Shown one piece after another: positions 32,127-40,089 of a stretch of 64,000 bases of DNA (positions are counted from its first letter, which is position 1; the number at the start of each line of letters is the position of its first letter). The DNA is from JAKALD01 sp963817785. GTDB lineage: Bacteria; Pseudomonadota; Gammaproteobacteria; Burkholderiales; SG8-39. Under the pieces are notes generated by a model. The model ran no database searches. It had not been told where the DNA came from and saw only the letters and a program-made list of their open reading frames with translations. The stretch covers positions 1,483,673 through 1,547,672 of the forward strand of contig CAWFPL010000002.1 in NCBI GenBank assembly GCA_963817785.1. Direction: 5' to 3'. A program made the position numbers and the translations under genes.

Positions 32127-32441
32127 ATGCTTTTGTTCAACACGGTTTACGCAAGCCCCACGGGATGCCTGCGCGTGACGCGCATGGCAAACGAGCAGGC
32201 GCAGCTCTCGCTTGCCTATCGCGAGCGCTCGGGCCGCGCGCACTGGGAATTCGCGCTCGACGACGGCTGCCGCGTGGTCTCGGTGCGAGCGAGCCGCAAG
32301 AAAGCCCAAGGCGTTTTCGACGCTCTCATCCACACCATCGACCCCGAGCGCAGACTCGGCCGTCCGCAACTGCCGAGCTGGGTGCTGCTCGGCGCCGCGG
32401 TCAGGGCGCGCTCGCGCCTCCGTGAAGCAAGGGTTGGGTAA
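32127..32441 (+). CDS. Hypothetical protein, first of a coupled pair
   Basis: 104 residues from ATG 32127 (GGAGAA upstream). Mixed alpha/beta composition (NTVYASPTGCLRVTRM, LSLAYRERSGRAHWEFAL), no signal or membrane helix. The stop overlaps the next start (ATGA-type overlap at 32441). The family is not recognised. Confidence 0.6.
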   Translation: MLLFNTVYASPTGCLRVTRMANEQAQLSLAYRERSGRAHWEFALDDGCRVVSVRASRKKAQGVFDALIHTIDPERRLGRPQLPSWVLLGAAVRARSRLREARVG

Positions 32442-32761
32442 TGACCGGCCCCAAGTTTCCCGCCTTGCACGACCGCGAGCTCACCGGCCTGATCGACACT
32501 CTGGCTCGCCAGCGCGGTGAGCTGGTCCGGGTCCTTACGGCGCTCGTCTCGGACCTCGAGGGCTTGCACGCACCGCTCAAAGACAACGAGGGCGACCCGA
32601 GCGAGCACGACGCGGAACGCGAGGACTATTTCGGCCCGTTCACGTGCTACTACGACGAGCACGAGCAATGGCTGTGCGAAGGCGAGGGCGTGCGCGTGTG
32701 CTGGCCCAATGCCCGCATCTCGCTCGCGCAGGCGACGAAACTCCTGGAGGCGCTCGCGTGA
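32441..32761 (+). CDS. Hypothetical acidic protein, second of a coupled pair
   Basis: 106 residues, acidic in the middle (DNEGDPSEHDAEREDYFG), with a C-terminal helix (ISLAQATKLLEALA). The ATG overlaps the preceding stop, and the next frame begins at its end. Function is unknown. Confidence 0.6.
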   Translation: MTGPKFPALHDRELTGLIDTLARQRGELVRVLTALVSDLEGLHAPLKDNEGDPSEHDAEREDYFGPFTCYYDEHEQWLCEGEGVRVCWPNARISLAQATKLLEALA

Positions 32762-32767
32762 GCGCCG

Positions 32768-33046
32768 ATGAGACACTTGCCGCCTGGCGGGCCCGCCTGC
32801 GGCACGCCCTCCGGGGGCGAGAACCTGCTGAAGCACGCCGGGCGCGTGTACGTGATCGACGTGCACGCGCCTGAGCGGTTTGCGAACGGCGCGCTCCGCG
32901 GGCGCGTCTACCGGTTCGGGCCGGGAGGCCTCCTCGACATCGGCCGCTACAAGATCGCAGCGGACGGCATGACCGGGTTGCCTTCTTGCATGGCTCCCCG
33001 TCACGCTTACCTCACTGAGTTAGAAATATTTGTGGGTAAAGGGTAG
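32768..33046 (+). CDS. Hypothetical protein, possibly 3'-truncated
   Basis: 92 residues. The middle (AGRVYVIDVHAPERFANGALRG, RVYRFGPGGLLDIGRYKIAAD in parts) has convincing codon use. After about residue 70 the codon use becomes irregular (CMAPRHAYLTELEIFVGKG), so the original end may have been lost when the next segment was inserted. GTG 32758 opens a different short frame and is less likely. Confidence 0.45.
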   Translation: MRHLPPGGPACGTPSGGENLLKHAGRVYVIDVHAPERFANGALRGRVYRFGPGGLLDIGRYKIAADGMTGLPSCMAPRHAYLTELEIFVGKG

Positions 33047-33097
33047 GGCTAGCTACCCGACGATTTCAAATCCCCGTCTCACCACCCCGGCAGCGGG

Positions 33098-34417
33098 TCA
33101 AGCGGAAAGGGCGTGATTGCCGGGTGCGCAGCCGACGATGCGGGCCTTGCCAGCGGCCTTCGCTTGGTACATGCGCCGATCGGACAGGGCCACCAGCGAA
33201 TGCCCGTCCGTAACGCCGTCCGCGAGCCACTCGGCGATCCCGATGCTGTAGGTCAGGGGCTTGCCGTCCGGTTTTCTCAGCGCTGGGCTGCGGCTGCGGA
33301 TCAACTGCGCGGCCTGCGCGCAGTCCGTATGTGGCAGCAACAAAATAAATTCCTCCCCGCCCCAGCGCAGAATGGCGTCGCTTTCCCGCAGGGCCGCGTG
33401 CCAGCCCTGCGCCGTCTGCGCAAGCAAGCTGTCGCCGGCGGCGTGCCCCGCCGTGTCGTTGACCTGCTTGAAATCGTCCAGATCCACAAAGACCAGCGCG
33501 AGCGGATAACGATGGCGGCGCGCCAGCGCCAGTTGCAGCGCGACCAGCTCGGTCCCGCTCCTGCGGTTGAATACTCCAGTCAACGGGTCGATGACGGACT
33601 GAGTGAACAGATCGTGCATGAGCTGCAGTTGGCTTGCAGCGGAAAAGATTCCGACCGCGGCCACCAGGATCAACAGCCACAGCACCGCCACGGCGTTGAA
33701 GCCCGGCATCATGAAGGCGTGATCCCCAATCACGGGAATACCGGAGATTGCCAAGAGCGGCAGCACCAGCACGATGTTCTCCCTCACCGTCAACGGGAAA
33801 ACGCTGACGCCGGCCACCAACACGAAGGGAAGAAAGGCGTACCCGCTCGCCGCGACCGCGCCCACTTTGCTCAACGACGCGTCCCAAAGCACCGCGTGCG
33901 AGAACAGAAAGAACGCGGATGGAATCAAAAACAACACGGCCAAAGCCATGTAGCTTTGCCTGAGCGAGGCCGCGCGACGGCAATACAGGGCCAGCGCGGC
34001 GAACGCCAAGCTGGTGGCGACCCGCCCCAGCGCCAGGCTCTGCCACACCGCGTGCGGGAATGCCAGAACGTCTATCGGTATCCAAAGCGGAGTGAGCACC
34101 CCAAACAGGGTGGCCACCAGCATGGTTCGCAGCAGGATGAAACGGGCACGCCGGTGTTCGAATACGGCGGAATGCTGACTGGTACTGAATAAGCCTTCCA
34201 AGTCGCCAGGCTCCGCGGAAAAAAAGCCGCTCAGCAGGCGGATCCACCAGGCGGCCTGTTTGCGGTTCTCGGAGTCCGGCTTGCCCTGCTGGGATTCGGC
34301 CATCGGGTCGTCCTCGCTGTACATCGTGTCCTGGGAAAGCAGTTGAGACATCTTGACGTTTGCTTCGCGCGATGGCGCGTAACGGCGGGTCGCGACTCGG
34401 GCATTCGAATGCCCCAT
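33098..34417 (-). CDS. Membrane diguanylate cyclase
   Basis: 439 residues from ATG 34417 (GGGGAGG five bases upstream; ATG 34351 is an alternative). Five or six membrane helices (FILLRTMLVATLFGVLTPLW, VATSLAFAALALYC, YMALAVLFLIPSAFFLF and others) precede a complete GGDEF domain: DPLTGVFNRR, FVDLDDFKQVNDTAGHAAGD and the active site LRWGGEEFILLLP. It should make c-di-GMP. It interrupts the run of small genes and may be a separate insertion. Confidence 0.9.
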   Translation of the reverse strand: MGHSNARVATRRYAPSREANVKMSQLLSQDTMYSEDDPMAESQQGKPDSENRKQAAWWIRLLSGFFSAEPGDLEGLFSTSQHSAVFEHRRARFILLRTMLVATLFGVLTPLWIPIDVLAFPHAVWQSLALGRVATSLAFAALALYCRRAASLRQSYMALAVLFLIPSAFFLFSHAVLWDASLSKVGAVAASGYAFLPFVLVAGVSVFPLTVRENIVLVLPLLAISGIPVIGDHAFMMPGFNAVAVLWLLILVAAVGIFSAASQLQLMHDLFTQSVIDPLTGVFNRRSGTELVALQLALARRHRYPLALVFVDLDDFKQVNDTAGHAAGDSLLAQTAQGWHAALRESDAILRWGGEEFILLLPHTDCAQAAQLIRSRSPALRKPDGKPLTYSIGIAEWLADGVTDGHSLVALSDRRMYQAKAAGKARIVGCAPGNHALSA

Positions 34418-35227
34418 CCGGGCCTCCCCGCAATATCGGTCTGCGCCTTCTATTATTGTCCATGCTAAAGTCATGGCTTAAAAGATGTTTGGTGCACGCC
34501 GCGCTTCATTGTGTGTTTGTGGTAACGGGTGTCTGATCGCCTGATGCGAGCGATCGATTCCCATCCCGGGACTGCCGCGTTGCGGGACTTGCTCCAACTT
34601 GTTCGCCACGCAATCGATACTGCCATTCGATGTCTTTCCGGTATCGATAATGCGTCGTCGATTCCGACTGTCGTGCTGAACGTTTGCAATCGGCTGCGCG
34701 AGGTTGCGCTTGACGACGCGGCCGCACATCTGGTTGCTGTGATTGGTTGCTGTGATCGACAGTGCCGCCGGTAAACTCCAGCAGCACATGCGAGCTGCGC
34801 AAGGCTCGGCGAGTGAACTTTGCGATCCTGACGCTTCTGAAATCGTGCTTATCAAAGGTCTGTGGGAGTTGGAGTCGTGGCTCGCCCGCCTCGCCGTCCG
34901 CAGGGATATCGTTGGATCAGATTGACCGGTCCCGAATTCGCTCGAAAGTCCCGCGTGGCATTGGGCCGCGCGGCTGCAAAATCGTGGAGGATCATCGCGC
35001 TACGGCAGCGATGCACACGCGGGCCCGGCGCAAATCGCGACTCCGCGGCTCGAAGTGGGAAATAGTGCGGGTCTAGCTCGAGCAAGCGGAAGAAGCGCGG
35101 CAGGCCGTGGCACACACCTGCAGGAATAGTTCGCGCATATCTTGGCGTCGCTGGGGTTCGATCCATTTAGTGACAACTTGAAACCCGCGTCCTAAGGGCG
35201 CGGTTATCGCCTAACTGGCTTTGCCTG
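34418..35227. other. No supported gene
   Basis: Several short frames exist on both strands but none has a ribosome site, family motif or steady codon use. A 13-bp tandem copy (GGTTGCTGTGATT / GGTTGCTGTGATC) lies at about 34733-34758. The stretch probably joins an inserted segment carrying the cyclase gene to the partition-type operon. Confidence 0.5.
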
Positions 35228-35238
35228 TTAGCGCCTGC

Positions 35239-35839
35239 TCATGCGGGTTCGGCCTGGGCGAGGTTTTCGGGGCGGTGCACCGCAACGAGCGCGCCGCGCA
35301 GCCCTCCCGGTAAAGGCGCCATTCGCTCGAGCGCCGCTTGGGGCCGGCCCACGGCCTCGCAGATGCGCGCCACCGCATCGGCAAGATGGCCCTGCAGGGC
35401 ATGCACGACGCCGCGCTCGACGCTCGCCGACGCGAGATAGCCGGGCTCGCCCCGGTACACGGGCACGACGCGGCCACGGCATTCGGCCTCGATGCGCTCT
35501 GCCGAAGGCGGCGAACGAGCCTTCCTGACCCGCTTCGTCACGGACCTTGAACGAGGCCCGGAAGGCTCGCCCCGGCGAGCCCGGGCTCCAAGGGCGTGCC
35601 TCGCGGTCAAACAGCGCCGCCCCAAGCACCGTCAGGCGCAGGCACACGCGCCCGCCGGGCGCGGCGGCGGGCTCAGCGCCGTTCGAAGCGCTGTAGCCCG
35701 CGGCAAAGCCTTGCGCGTGGCGCGTGTAGTCCTTGTAGCGCCGCGAGAGGTAGAAAACGAGCTCGTCCCAGGTGCTCACCCCCAGCGCCGCGAGCCGTCC
35801 CAGCTCGAAGTTGCTGCGCTCGGTTGCGCCGCCCGTCAT
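35239..35839 (-). pseudogene. RecG wedge-domain-like fragment with a frameshift
   Basis: The first frame from ATG 35839 reads LGRLAALGVSTWDELVFYLSRRYKDYTR, like the start of the RecG wedge domain (in RecG: LGI.TV.DLL..LPRRY.D). Near 35500-35530 the match moves to another frame: AERIEAECRGRVVPVYRGEPGYLASASV and LPGGLRGALVAVHRPENLAQ, like the RecG blocks around PVYP...GL and ALR.LHRP. No helicase domain follows. It is either a decayed gene or a wedge-only protein with a sequence error. Confidence 0.5.
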
Positions 35840-35848
35840 CAGCGTCTC

Positions 35849-36040
35849 TCACTTGCCGGTGAGCGTCTGCTCGATTTTCCTGTCGGTCTTGTATTGTCCG
35901 AGGCCGTACACGGCCCACATGGCGGCCGGAATCCACCCGATGAGCGTCACCTGCAAAACCAGGCAGGCGATGCCTGCAAACGGCCGGCCGATCGTGAAGA
36001 ACGCCGCCCACGGCAGAAAAATGGCGAGAAACAGTCTCAT
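35849..36040 (-). CDS. YqaE/Pmp3-family membrane protein
   Basis: 63 residues with two membrane helices. The family pattern is clear: LFLAIFLPWAAFFTIGRPF, CLVLQVTLIGWIPAAMWAVYGL. Such proteolipids affect membrane potential or stress tolerance. The start has GAGGGAG upstream. It belongs to the minus-strand operon led by the ParM-like gene. Confidence 0.85.
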   Translation of the reverse strand: MRLFLAIFLPWAAFFTIGRPFAGIACLVLQVTLIGWIPAAMWAVYGLGQYKTDRKIEQTLTGK

Positions 36041-36047
36041 GGCTCCC

Positions 36048-36423
36048 TCATTGCAGCCCCGGGGCGCTTGCCAAGGGGCACAAAGCGCTGAGGTGGATTT
36101 TATCGAGAATGCTGATGCGAGGCGTCCGCCCGATCGCGCGCGTATCGACCCTCACACCGGCCACGTAAGCGTTGCCAAGGAGCATTTCGCGCTCAAGGTC
36201 GAGGTGCCGACAGGCCAGGCCGATCAAGCATCCGGCGACGCCGGGGCCGTGCGATCCGCCGCGAGGGTACTGGCCATACGCGCGCGACTGGGGCGAACGG
36301 TCGCACTTCGTCCAGGCTCATCGACTCGGCCCACGGAGACATGCCGGGGACGGTGTTCTGCCAGGCGTAGACGCGGGAGCGTTGAGCCTCGCGCGATCTC
36401 ATGCTCGGGCGGCGCGATCTCAT
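36048..36423 (-). pseudogene. Frameshifted hypothetical gene of the partition-type operon
   Basis: The upstream frame reads RSRVYAWQNTVPGMSPWAES. Near 36310-36330 the good reading moves to another frame: SRAYGQYPRGGSHGPGVAGC, LIGLACRHLDLEREMLLGN, AYVAGVRVDTRAIGRTPRIS, ending at 36048. Codon use is steady across both parts. A 15-bp tandem copy (GAGCATGAGATCGCG) sits at the 5' end. The stop overlaps the pmp3-like ribosome site. The family is not recognised. Confidence 0.42.
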
Positions 36424-36761
36424 GCTCCGGCGTCTCCATGATCGAGCGCATGGGCCGCCGGCGGCTCCTGGCGCTCTGGCGCCGTCGCGCCAACGCGCGC
36501 CTGAAACGGCCGCTCGGCGCTTTGGTAAGTGTGGCGCGGGGCTTCGCAGGCGCGGCTCCCGAGCCAGAGGTAGACGACGATCCCCGAGAACGCGGAGCCG
36601 GCCGAACCGGCGACTACGAGTGCGACGGCGCCGAGGACCTTGCCCGCGGCGAGGAACAGGCGGCGAAGCGTGAGGCGTCGAGCCGTAGGTCTAATGGCCC
36701 TGGACGCAGCGGGGCGTCGAATCGCAGTAAGGCGCTCCTTGGCGCAAACGAAGTCGTGCAT
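36420..36761 (-). CDS. Hypothetical single-pass membrane protein
   Basis: 113 residues from ATG 36761, which lies 26 bp after the preceding stop. A basic N-terminus precedes one long hydrophobic region (LGAVALVVAGSAGSAFSGIV), then a Pro/Arg-rich tail. A longer frame to 36863 overlaps the previous gene. No family recognised. Confidence 0.5.
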   Translation of the reverse strand: MHDFVCAKERLTAIRRPAASRAIRPTARRLTLRRLFLAAGKVLGAVALVVAGSAGSAFSGIVVYLWLGSRACEAPRHTYQSAERPFQARVGATAPERQEPPAAHALDHGDAGA

Positions 36762-36787
36762 GGTGAGTTTGTATCGCAAGTGCGCGT

Positions 36788-37423
36788 TCAGGCAAGCGCC
36801 AACACCCGTTCGTCCTCGCTCGGACAGGCGCTTCCGCGCTCGGCACGAAAGCGCCTCGCGCATTCATGCCGAAGCGAGACGCAGGAGGCGGCGATCGCGG
36901 CGAGGGTGCGCTTGCGAACGACGGTGCGCGCGAGCGGCACGCCGGAGGCCGAGAACGCTTCGTCGAGCGAATACAGGCTCGGCTCGCAGCGTTCGAGCAG
37001 GATCTGCACCGCGTGGCCCGCCACGAGGTGCTCGAGCCCGATCGGGAGCGGGCTCCGCCCGGCAAGCGCCCCGCGCGGGCGCTCTTCGGCCGCGGCCCGA
37101 AGCGCTTGCTCGGGAAGGTCCGGAAGCGCGATCGGGACAGCCCAAGCCGTCTGGAGGAGGGCTTGAGCCGTCGCCTGGTGCACCTTCAGGGCGCGGCGCG
37201 AGGCCACCGCCGCGCGCTTTGTTGCGGCTGCGAACGCCATGCTTGCCCGCGCCGCAACGATCTTCTTCAGGCTATAGAGCTGCACCGGGGCAGCCGAGCA
37301 GGGGCTTCCGAGCAGGCGAAGGATCATCGTCTCGGTCCAGCCGCGCGCCTTGAGCTCCGAGGCGCTCGCCTGGCCAACCCTCTCCATGGGGGCGGGTGCG
37401 GCACTTGGCGGTCGGCTTGTCAC
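36788..37423 (-). CDS. Conserved hypothetical protein of the partition-type operon
   Basis: 211 residues. The N-terminal half (SASELKARGWTETMILRLLG, VQLYSLKKIVAARASMAFAAA) looks like an HTH or adaptor helix set, and the rest is Ala/Arg-rich and helical. It starts 2 bp after the ParR-like gene, so the two are coupled. Function is unknown. Confidence 0.65.
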   Translation of the reverse strand: MTSRPPSAAPAPMERVGQASASELKARGWTETMILRLLGSPCSAAPVQLYSLKKIVAARASMAFAAATKRAAVASRRALKVHQATAQALLQTAWAVPIALPDLPEQALRAAAEERPRGALAGRSPLPIGLEHLVAGHAVQILLERCEPSLYSLDEAFSASGVPLARTVVRKRTLAAIAASCVSLRHECARRFRAERGSACPSEDERVLALA

Positions 37424-37425
37424 GC

Positions 37426-37770
37426 TCAGAACATCGCCCCCATTTCGAGGAGCACCGCCGCGTTATCGCGCGCCGCCGTCGGGGCGTGCTCCGGTGCGGG
37501 CGCGCTCGGCAGATCGACCGCGTCCTCCCCGCGCGCCGGCTCGGCGATCGAGACGATCCTTGCGGCTTCGAGCCGCGCGCCCTCCGCGCCTCGGGCGAGG
37601 ACGGCCTCGAGGCGCTCGCGCACCCGATCGGACAGACGCCCCGCGGGGAGCGAGCTCAGCCACCCGAAGAGCGCCGGGTACTCGAGCCTCTTCACAACAA
37701 ATGAGACCCTCAAGATCTGGCGTTGCTCCTTGCGGGGGACCTTGCGCAGGCCCTGGGGCGTCTCCGTCAT
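37426..37770 (-). CDS. ParR/StbB-like candidate (ribbon-helix-helix type)
   Basis: 114 residues from ATG 37770. The N-terminal half (ILRVSFVVKRLEYPALFGWL, SSLPAGRLSDRVRERLEAVL) has the strand-helix-helix pattern of ParR/StbB adaptors, which bind centromere repeats and couple them to ParM filaments. The C-terminal part is Ala/Pro/Glu-rich. The call is by pattern and operon position only. Confidence 0.5.
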   Translation of the reverse strand: MTETPQGLRKVPRKEQRQILRVSFVVKRLEYPALFGWLSSLPAGRLSDRVRERLEAVLARGAEGARLEAARIVSIAEPARGEDAVDLPSAPAPEHAPTAARDNAAVLLEMGAMF

Positions 37771-37777
37771 CGCGAAC

Positions 37778-38104
37778 TCAGTGCCGCGTGTCGCGCTCGA
37801 GTGCCTCGAGAAACACGAACGGATCGTACTTGTCCCGTGGAATGCGTAACTCGCACGTGGCCACTTCGCCTTGCGCCGTGCGAATCGCCATGGCCACGAT
37901 GACCGCCTCCCGGATCGCTTCCGGGTCGACGACGAGGGCGTATCGCAGGCTCTGTGTCTCCTTGAGCATCTGCAGCGTTCGCGTGCGACGCTCCTCGGCG
38001 GCACGGTCGGGCTTGGCTGTGCGGCTCGCATCTGGGTTCAACGCGCGCGCATCGGCCTTGGTCCGGCAGCCGGAGGCTTGAGCGGAATCGGCGTGTTGGC
38101 TCAT
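37778..38104 (-). CDS. Hypothetical protein between the ParM- and ParR-like genes
   Basis: 108 residues. An unstructured, charged N-terminus is followed by a compact part (SLRYALVVDPEAIREAVIVA, MAIRTAQGEVATCELRIPRD). Start and stop are within 7 bp of the neighbouring genes. No family is recognised; a partition accessory role is possible. Confidence 0.6.
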   Translation of the reverse strand: MSQHADSAQASGCRTKADARALNPDASRTAKPDRAAEERRTRTLQMLKETQSLRYALVVDPEAIREAVIVAMAIRTAQGEVATCELRIPRDKYDPFVFLEALERDTRH

Positions 38105-38110
38105 CGCTAT

Positions 38111-39112
38111 TCACCGTGACACCGCGGCCAGGCGCCGCACGCCCGCAAACGCCGCGCCGAAGCGGCGCATGCCCTCGGCCACGGCAAAGCGCGGTTTGTC
38201 GGCCAGCCGGCAGTGCGGCCAGCGCTTTTGCAGTTCGGCGAAGACGAGCTCGCCCCCACCGCCCGCGACGATCACCCCGTCGAGGGATCGCGCATAGCTG
38301 CCCATGAGGCGCGTGGCCGTGTCCACCACTTCGTCGATCACCATGCGAACGGCCAGCTCGCGCTCGGCACGCACGTCCAGGGGCTTGCCGAAGTGCCGGA
38401 TTTCGCCGCTTGCGAGCGCGCCTTCGGCCTCGAGCAGGCTCACGGTGAGGTCACGCCGGCCGATCTGCCTGGCGAGATACTCCGCGGCCAGGCGTACCCC
38501 CGGGCAGGCGCCCGAGGCTTTCTCAACCCAGCGTCCGTTCTGCACGAGGCAGAAATCGCTCGTGAAGTACCCGACCTCGACGACGCCCCAGGACTCTTGC
38601 GCCAGCTGTTTGCCGGGCAAGGGCGTGCCCGCGGGCGTGAGCATCGCGAGCTGGTACGGAGCGATTGATTGCGGCATGATTTTAAGGTTGATCGTCTTCA
38701 CGGGCAGGTGCCGGGCGGCGATCTGCCTGAGCGCCTCGCACTGGCGCGCGAACAGGTGCGTCGGCAGGCCCATCACGAGCATGGGATCGGCGAGCGGGGC
38801 GCCGGCGAGCCGCGTCGCGGCCCGCCAGGCCCCGAGCAGGAGCGCCGCGTACTCGGGGCTGGAGATCCAGTGCTCGTTCAGGCCCGTGCTCGCCAGCCGC
38901 CGGCCCTGGAGCGCCGCGGTCTCACCGATAAAGTAGCTCCGGCCATCCACGTCGACCGCCTCCAGGCTCGCGCGGGAGCGCTCGGCGTCATCCGAGATAT
39001 CGAACGCCGGGCAGACCACCGAAGGAAAGATTGCGTACACCGGGGCTGCGGCCGCGTTGGCCACGGCGACCTTGACGGCCGAGTGCCCGATGTCCATACC
39101 GACGATTTGCAT
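38111..39112 (-). CDS. parM: ParM/StbA-like actin-fold protein
   Basis: 333 residues. Actin-fold motifs: phosphate 1 GMDIGHSAVKVAVAN at the N-terminus, phosphate 2 WGVVEVGYFTSDFCLV near residue 190, adenosine motif VIVAGGGGELVF near residue 287. ParM-type proteins form filaments that push plasmid or element copies apart. It is the first gene of the operon, with a palindromic site 43 bp upstream. Presence of a partition system suggests a replicating circular form. Confidence 0.82.
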   Translation of the reverse strand: MQIVGMDIGHSAVKVAVANAAAAPVYAIFPSVVCPAFDISDDAERSRASLEAVDVDGRSYFIGETAALQGRRLASTGLNEHWISSPEYAALLLGAWRAATRLAGAPLADPMLVMGLPTHLFARQCEALRQIAARHLPVKTINLKIMPQSIAPYQLAMLTPAGTPLPGKQLAQESWGVVEVGYFTSDFCLVQNGRWVEKASGACPGVRLAAEYLARQIGRRDLTVSLLEAEGALASGEIRHFGKPLDVRAERELAVRMVIDEVVDTATRLMGSYARSLDGVIVAGGGGELVFAELQKRWPHCRLADKPRFAVAEGMRRFGAAFAGVRRLAAVSR

Positions 39113-39154
39113 GAGTAACCTCCAAGCGGTTGATTTGGGAGTCCGTGTGGACCG

Positions 39155-39167
39155 CCGTTACTAACGG
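39155..39167. promoter_or_regulatory. Palindrome CCGTTACTAACGG upstream of the ParM-like gene
   Basis: A perfect 6-bp inverted repeat around one base (CCGTTA-C-TAACGG), followed by a related half-site GTTCGTAACG at 39167-39176. It lies in the only clear promoter region of the operon and may be an operator or part of a centromere site for the ParR-like protein. Confidence 0.5.
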
Positions 39168-39752
39168 TTCGTAACGCCCCGGGGCGCAATACCTGCATGA
39201 GCCGGCGCACATCTCGAGCGTTGCGGGCCAAGCATGCCGCGCATTCCTGGATCGGCGATCCCGAATGCTCGCGAAAATCACCAAGCTTTCGGCGCCCATC
39301 GGGCAGCGCGTCACGCTTACCCTTCGGAACATGCCGGGCGATCCTCTGGCGTCATGGCCGATCGCCGTGCTTTGCGACGCCCGCCGCATCACTGCGGGCG
39401 AAGGTTTTTAGCCCGGCTCCTGCCGGAATCGACTCCACGCCTATCGAGGCGTACGCAGCACGCGCGCGAACGGTCTTCGCCTTGTCGCCGTGCAAACGCT
39501 GCCCCTTCTGCTCGTAGAACAGAACTCGCCCGCGCGGGTTGGTGGTGGTCAACACTGAGGGGCCGAAAACTTCCGCAACACCGTGAAGGAAAAGAAAAAA
39601 CGCGCGCCTGTCCGTGAAGACGCGTGATGAGAGCGGCTTGACACCGATAAAAGGACAGCTGCCGTGCCCTGGTGAGGGCGCTTGGCCAGACCTACGCCGC
39701 CGCCCCTGATGGGGTGCGACCGCGCGAGGCAGGCCGAGTGGGAGGCAAGCGG

Positions 39753-39792
39753 GCGATCGAAGGGCCACGCGCTGGCGTGGCCCTTCGATCGC
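39753..39792. terminator. Perfect 18-bp inverted repeat
   Basis: GCGATCGAAGGGCCACGC (39753-39770), loop GCTG, then the exact complement to 39792. No T tract follows, though TATATC is near. It could end transcription from either side or be a protein-binding site. Confidence 0.6.
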
Positions 39793-39834
39793 TGTATATC
39801 CCGAGCGCTCGGGGCCTGCGCTAAAGGCCCTCCG

Positions 39835-39871
39835 ACAGACAACGGATGCGGGTTATGCCGCGGTTGTCTGT
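39835..39871. repeat. Inverted repeat ACAGACAAC / GTTGTCTGT
   Basis: Perfect 9-bp arms separated by 19 bp. It lies between the 18-bp hairpin and the recombinase gene. Recombinase accessory sites and transfer origins have such spaced repeats, but nothing here decides between these. Confidence 0.45.
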
Positions 39872-40089
39872 GGCTGAACTCTAGCCGCACGCTGCGCCCC
39901 GCCCCAGGCGCGCGTCGCAGGAAGTTATCCGCTAAGCGACGGGGAGTAGTGCCCTGTGCGGGGTGGTTGGTTCCCGCGCAGGTGGTGGGTGCAGGTGCTG
40001 TGGTGGCGGTGGTGGTGGTGCGGCTGTCTGCCGGGCGTGTGAGCGACGGTGGCCGGCGGCGTATGCGGACGCTGACGAGGGAGGCGGAA

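Larger units (their letters stand above)
39177..40089. other. Regulatory and recombination-site region before the integrase
   Basis: Besides the two inverted repeats listed separately, GGGCCT...AGGCCC near 39812 is a hairpin, and 39962-40025 is a GGTGG-rich stretch. A minus-strand frame (39352-39768) encodes VLTTTNPRGRVLFYEQKGQR and YASIGVESIPAGAGLKTF, so a small unknown gene is possible, but it has no clear start and I leave it uncalled. Confidence 0.45.

Noticed and set aside
33068..33096. TTTCAAATCCCCGTCTCACCA resembling a tRNA 3' end, read in two parts
   Set aside because: The arms next to it do not pair as a T stem or acceptor stem, so chance similarity is more likely than an attachment remnant.
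33066..34463. 465-codon minus-strand frame overlapping the cyclase
   Set aside because: It shadows the GGEEF cyclase in another frame; the cyclase frame has all the domain motifs.
34478..35166. Several 60-125-codon frames on both strands
   Set aside because: No ribosome sites, overlapping each other, irregular codon use.
35772..37166. 464-codon plus-strand open frame
   Set aside because: Runs opposite to several short, well-spaced minus-strand genes; composition is Arg/Ser-rich and without motifs.
39352..39768. 139-codon minus-strand frame with FYEQKGQRLHG
   Set aside because: The C-terminal half reads like protein, but the start is unclear and the frame covers the 18-bp inverted repeat. 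Left uncalled.
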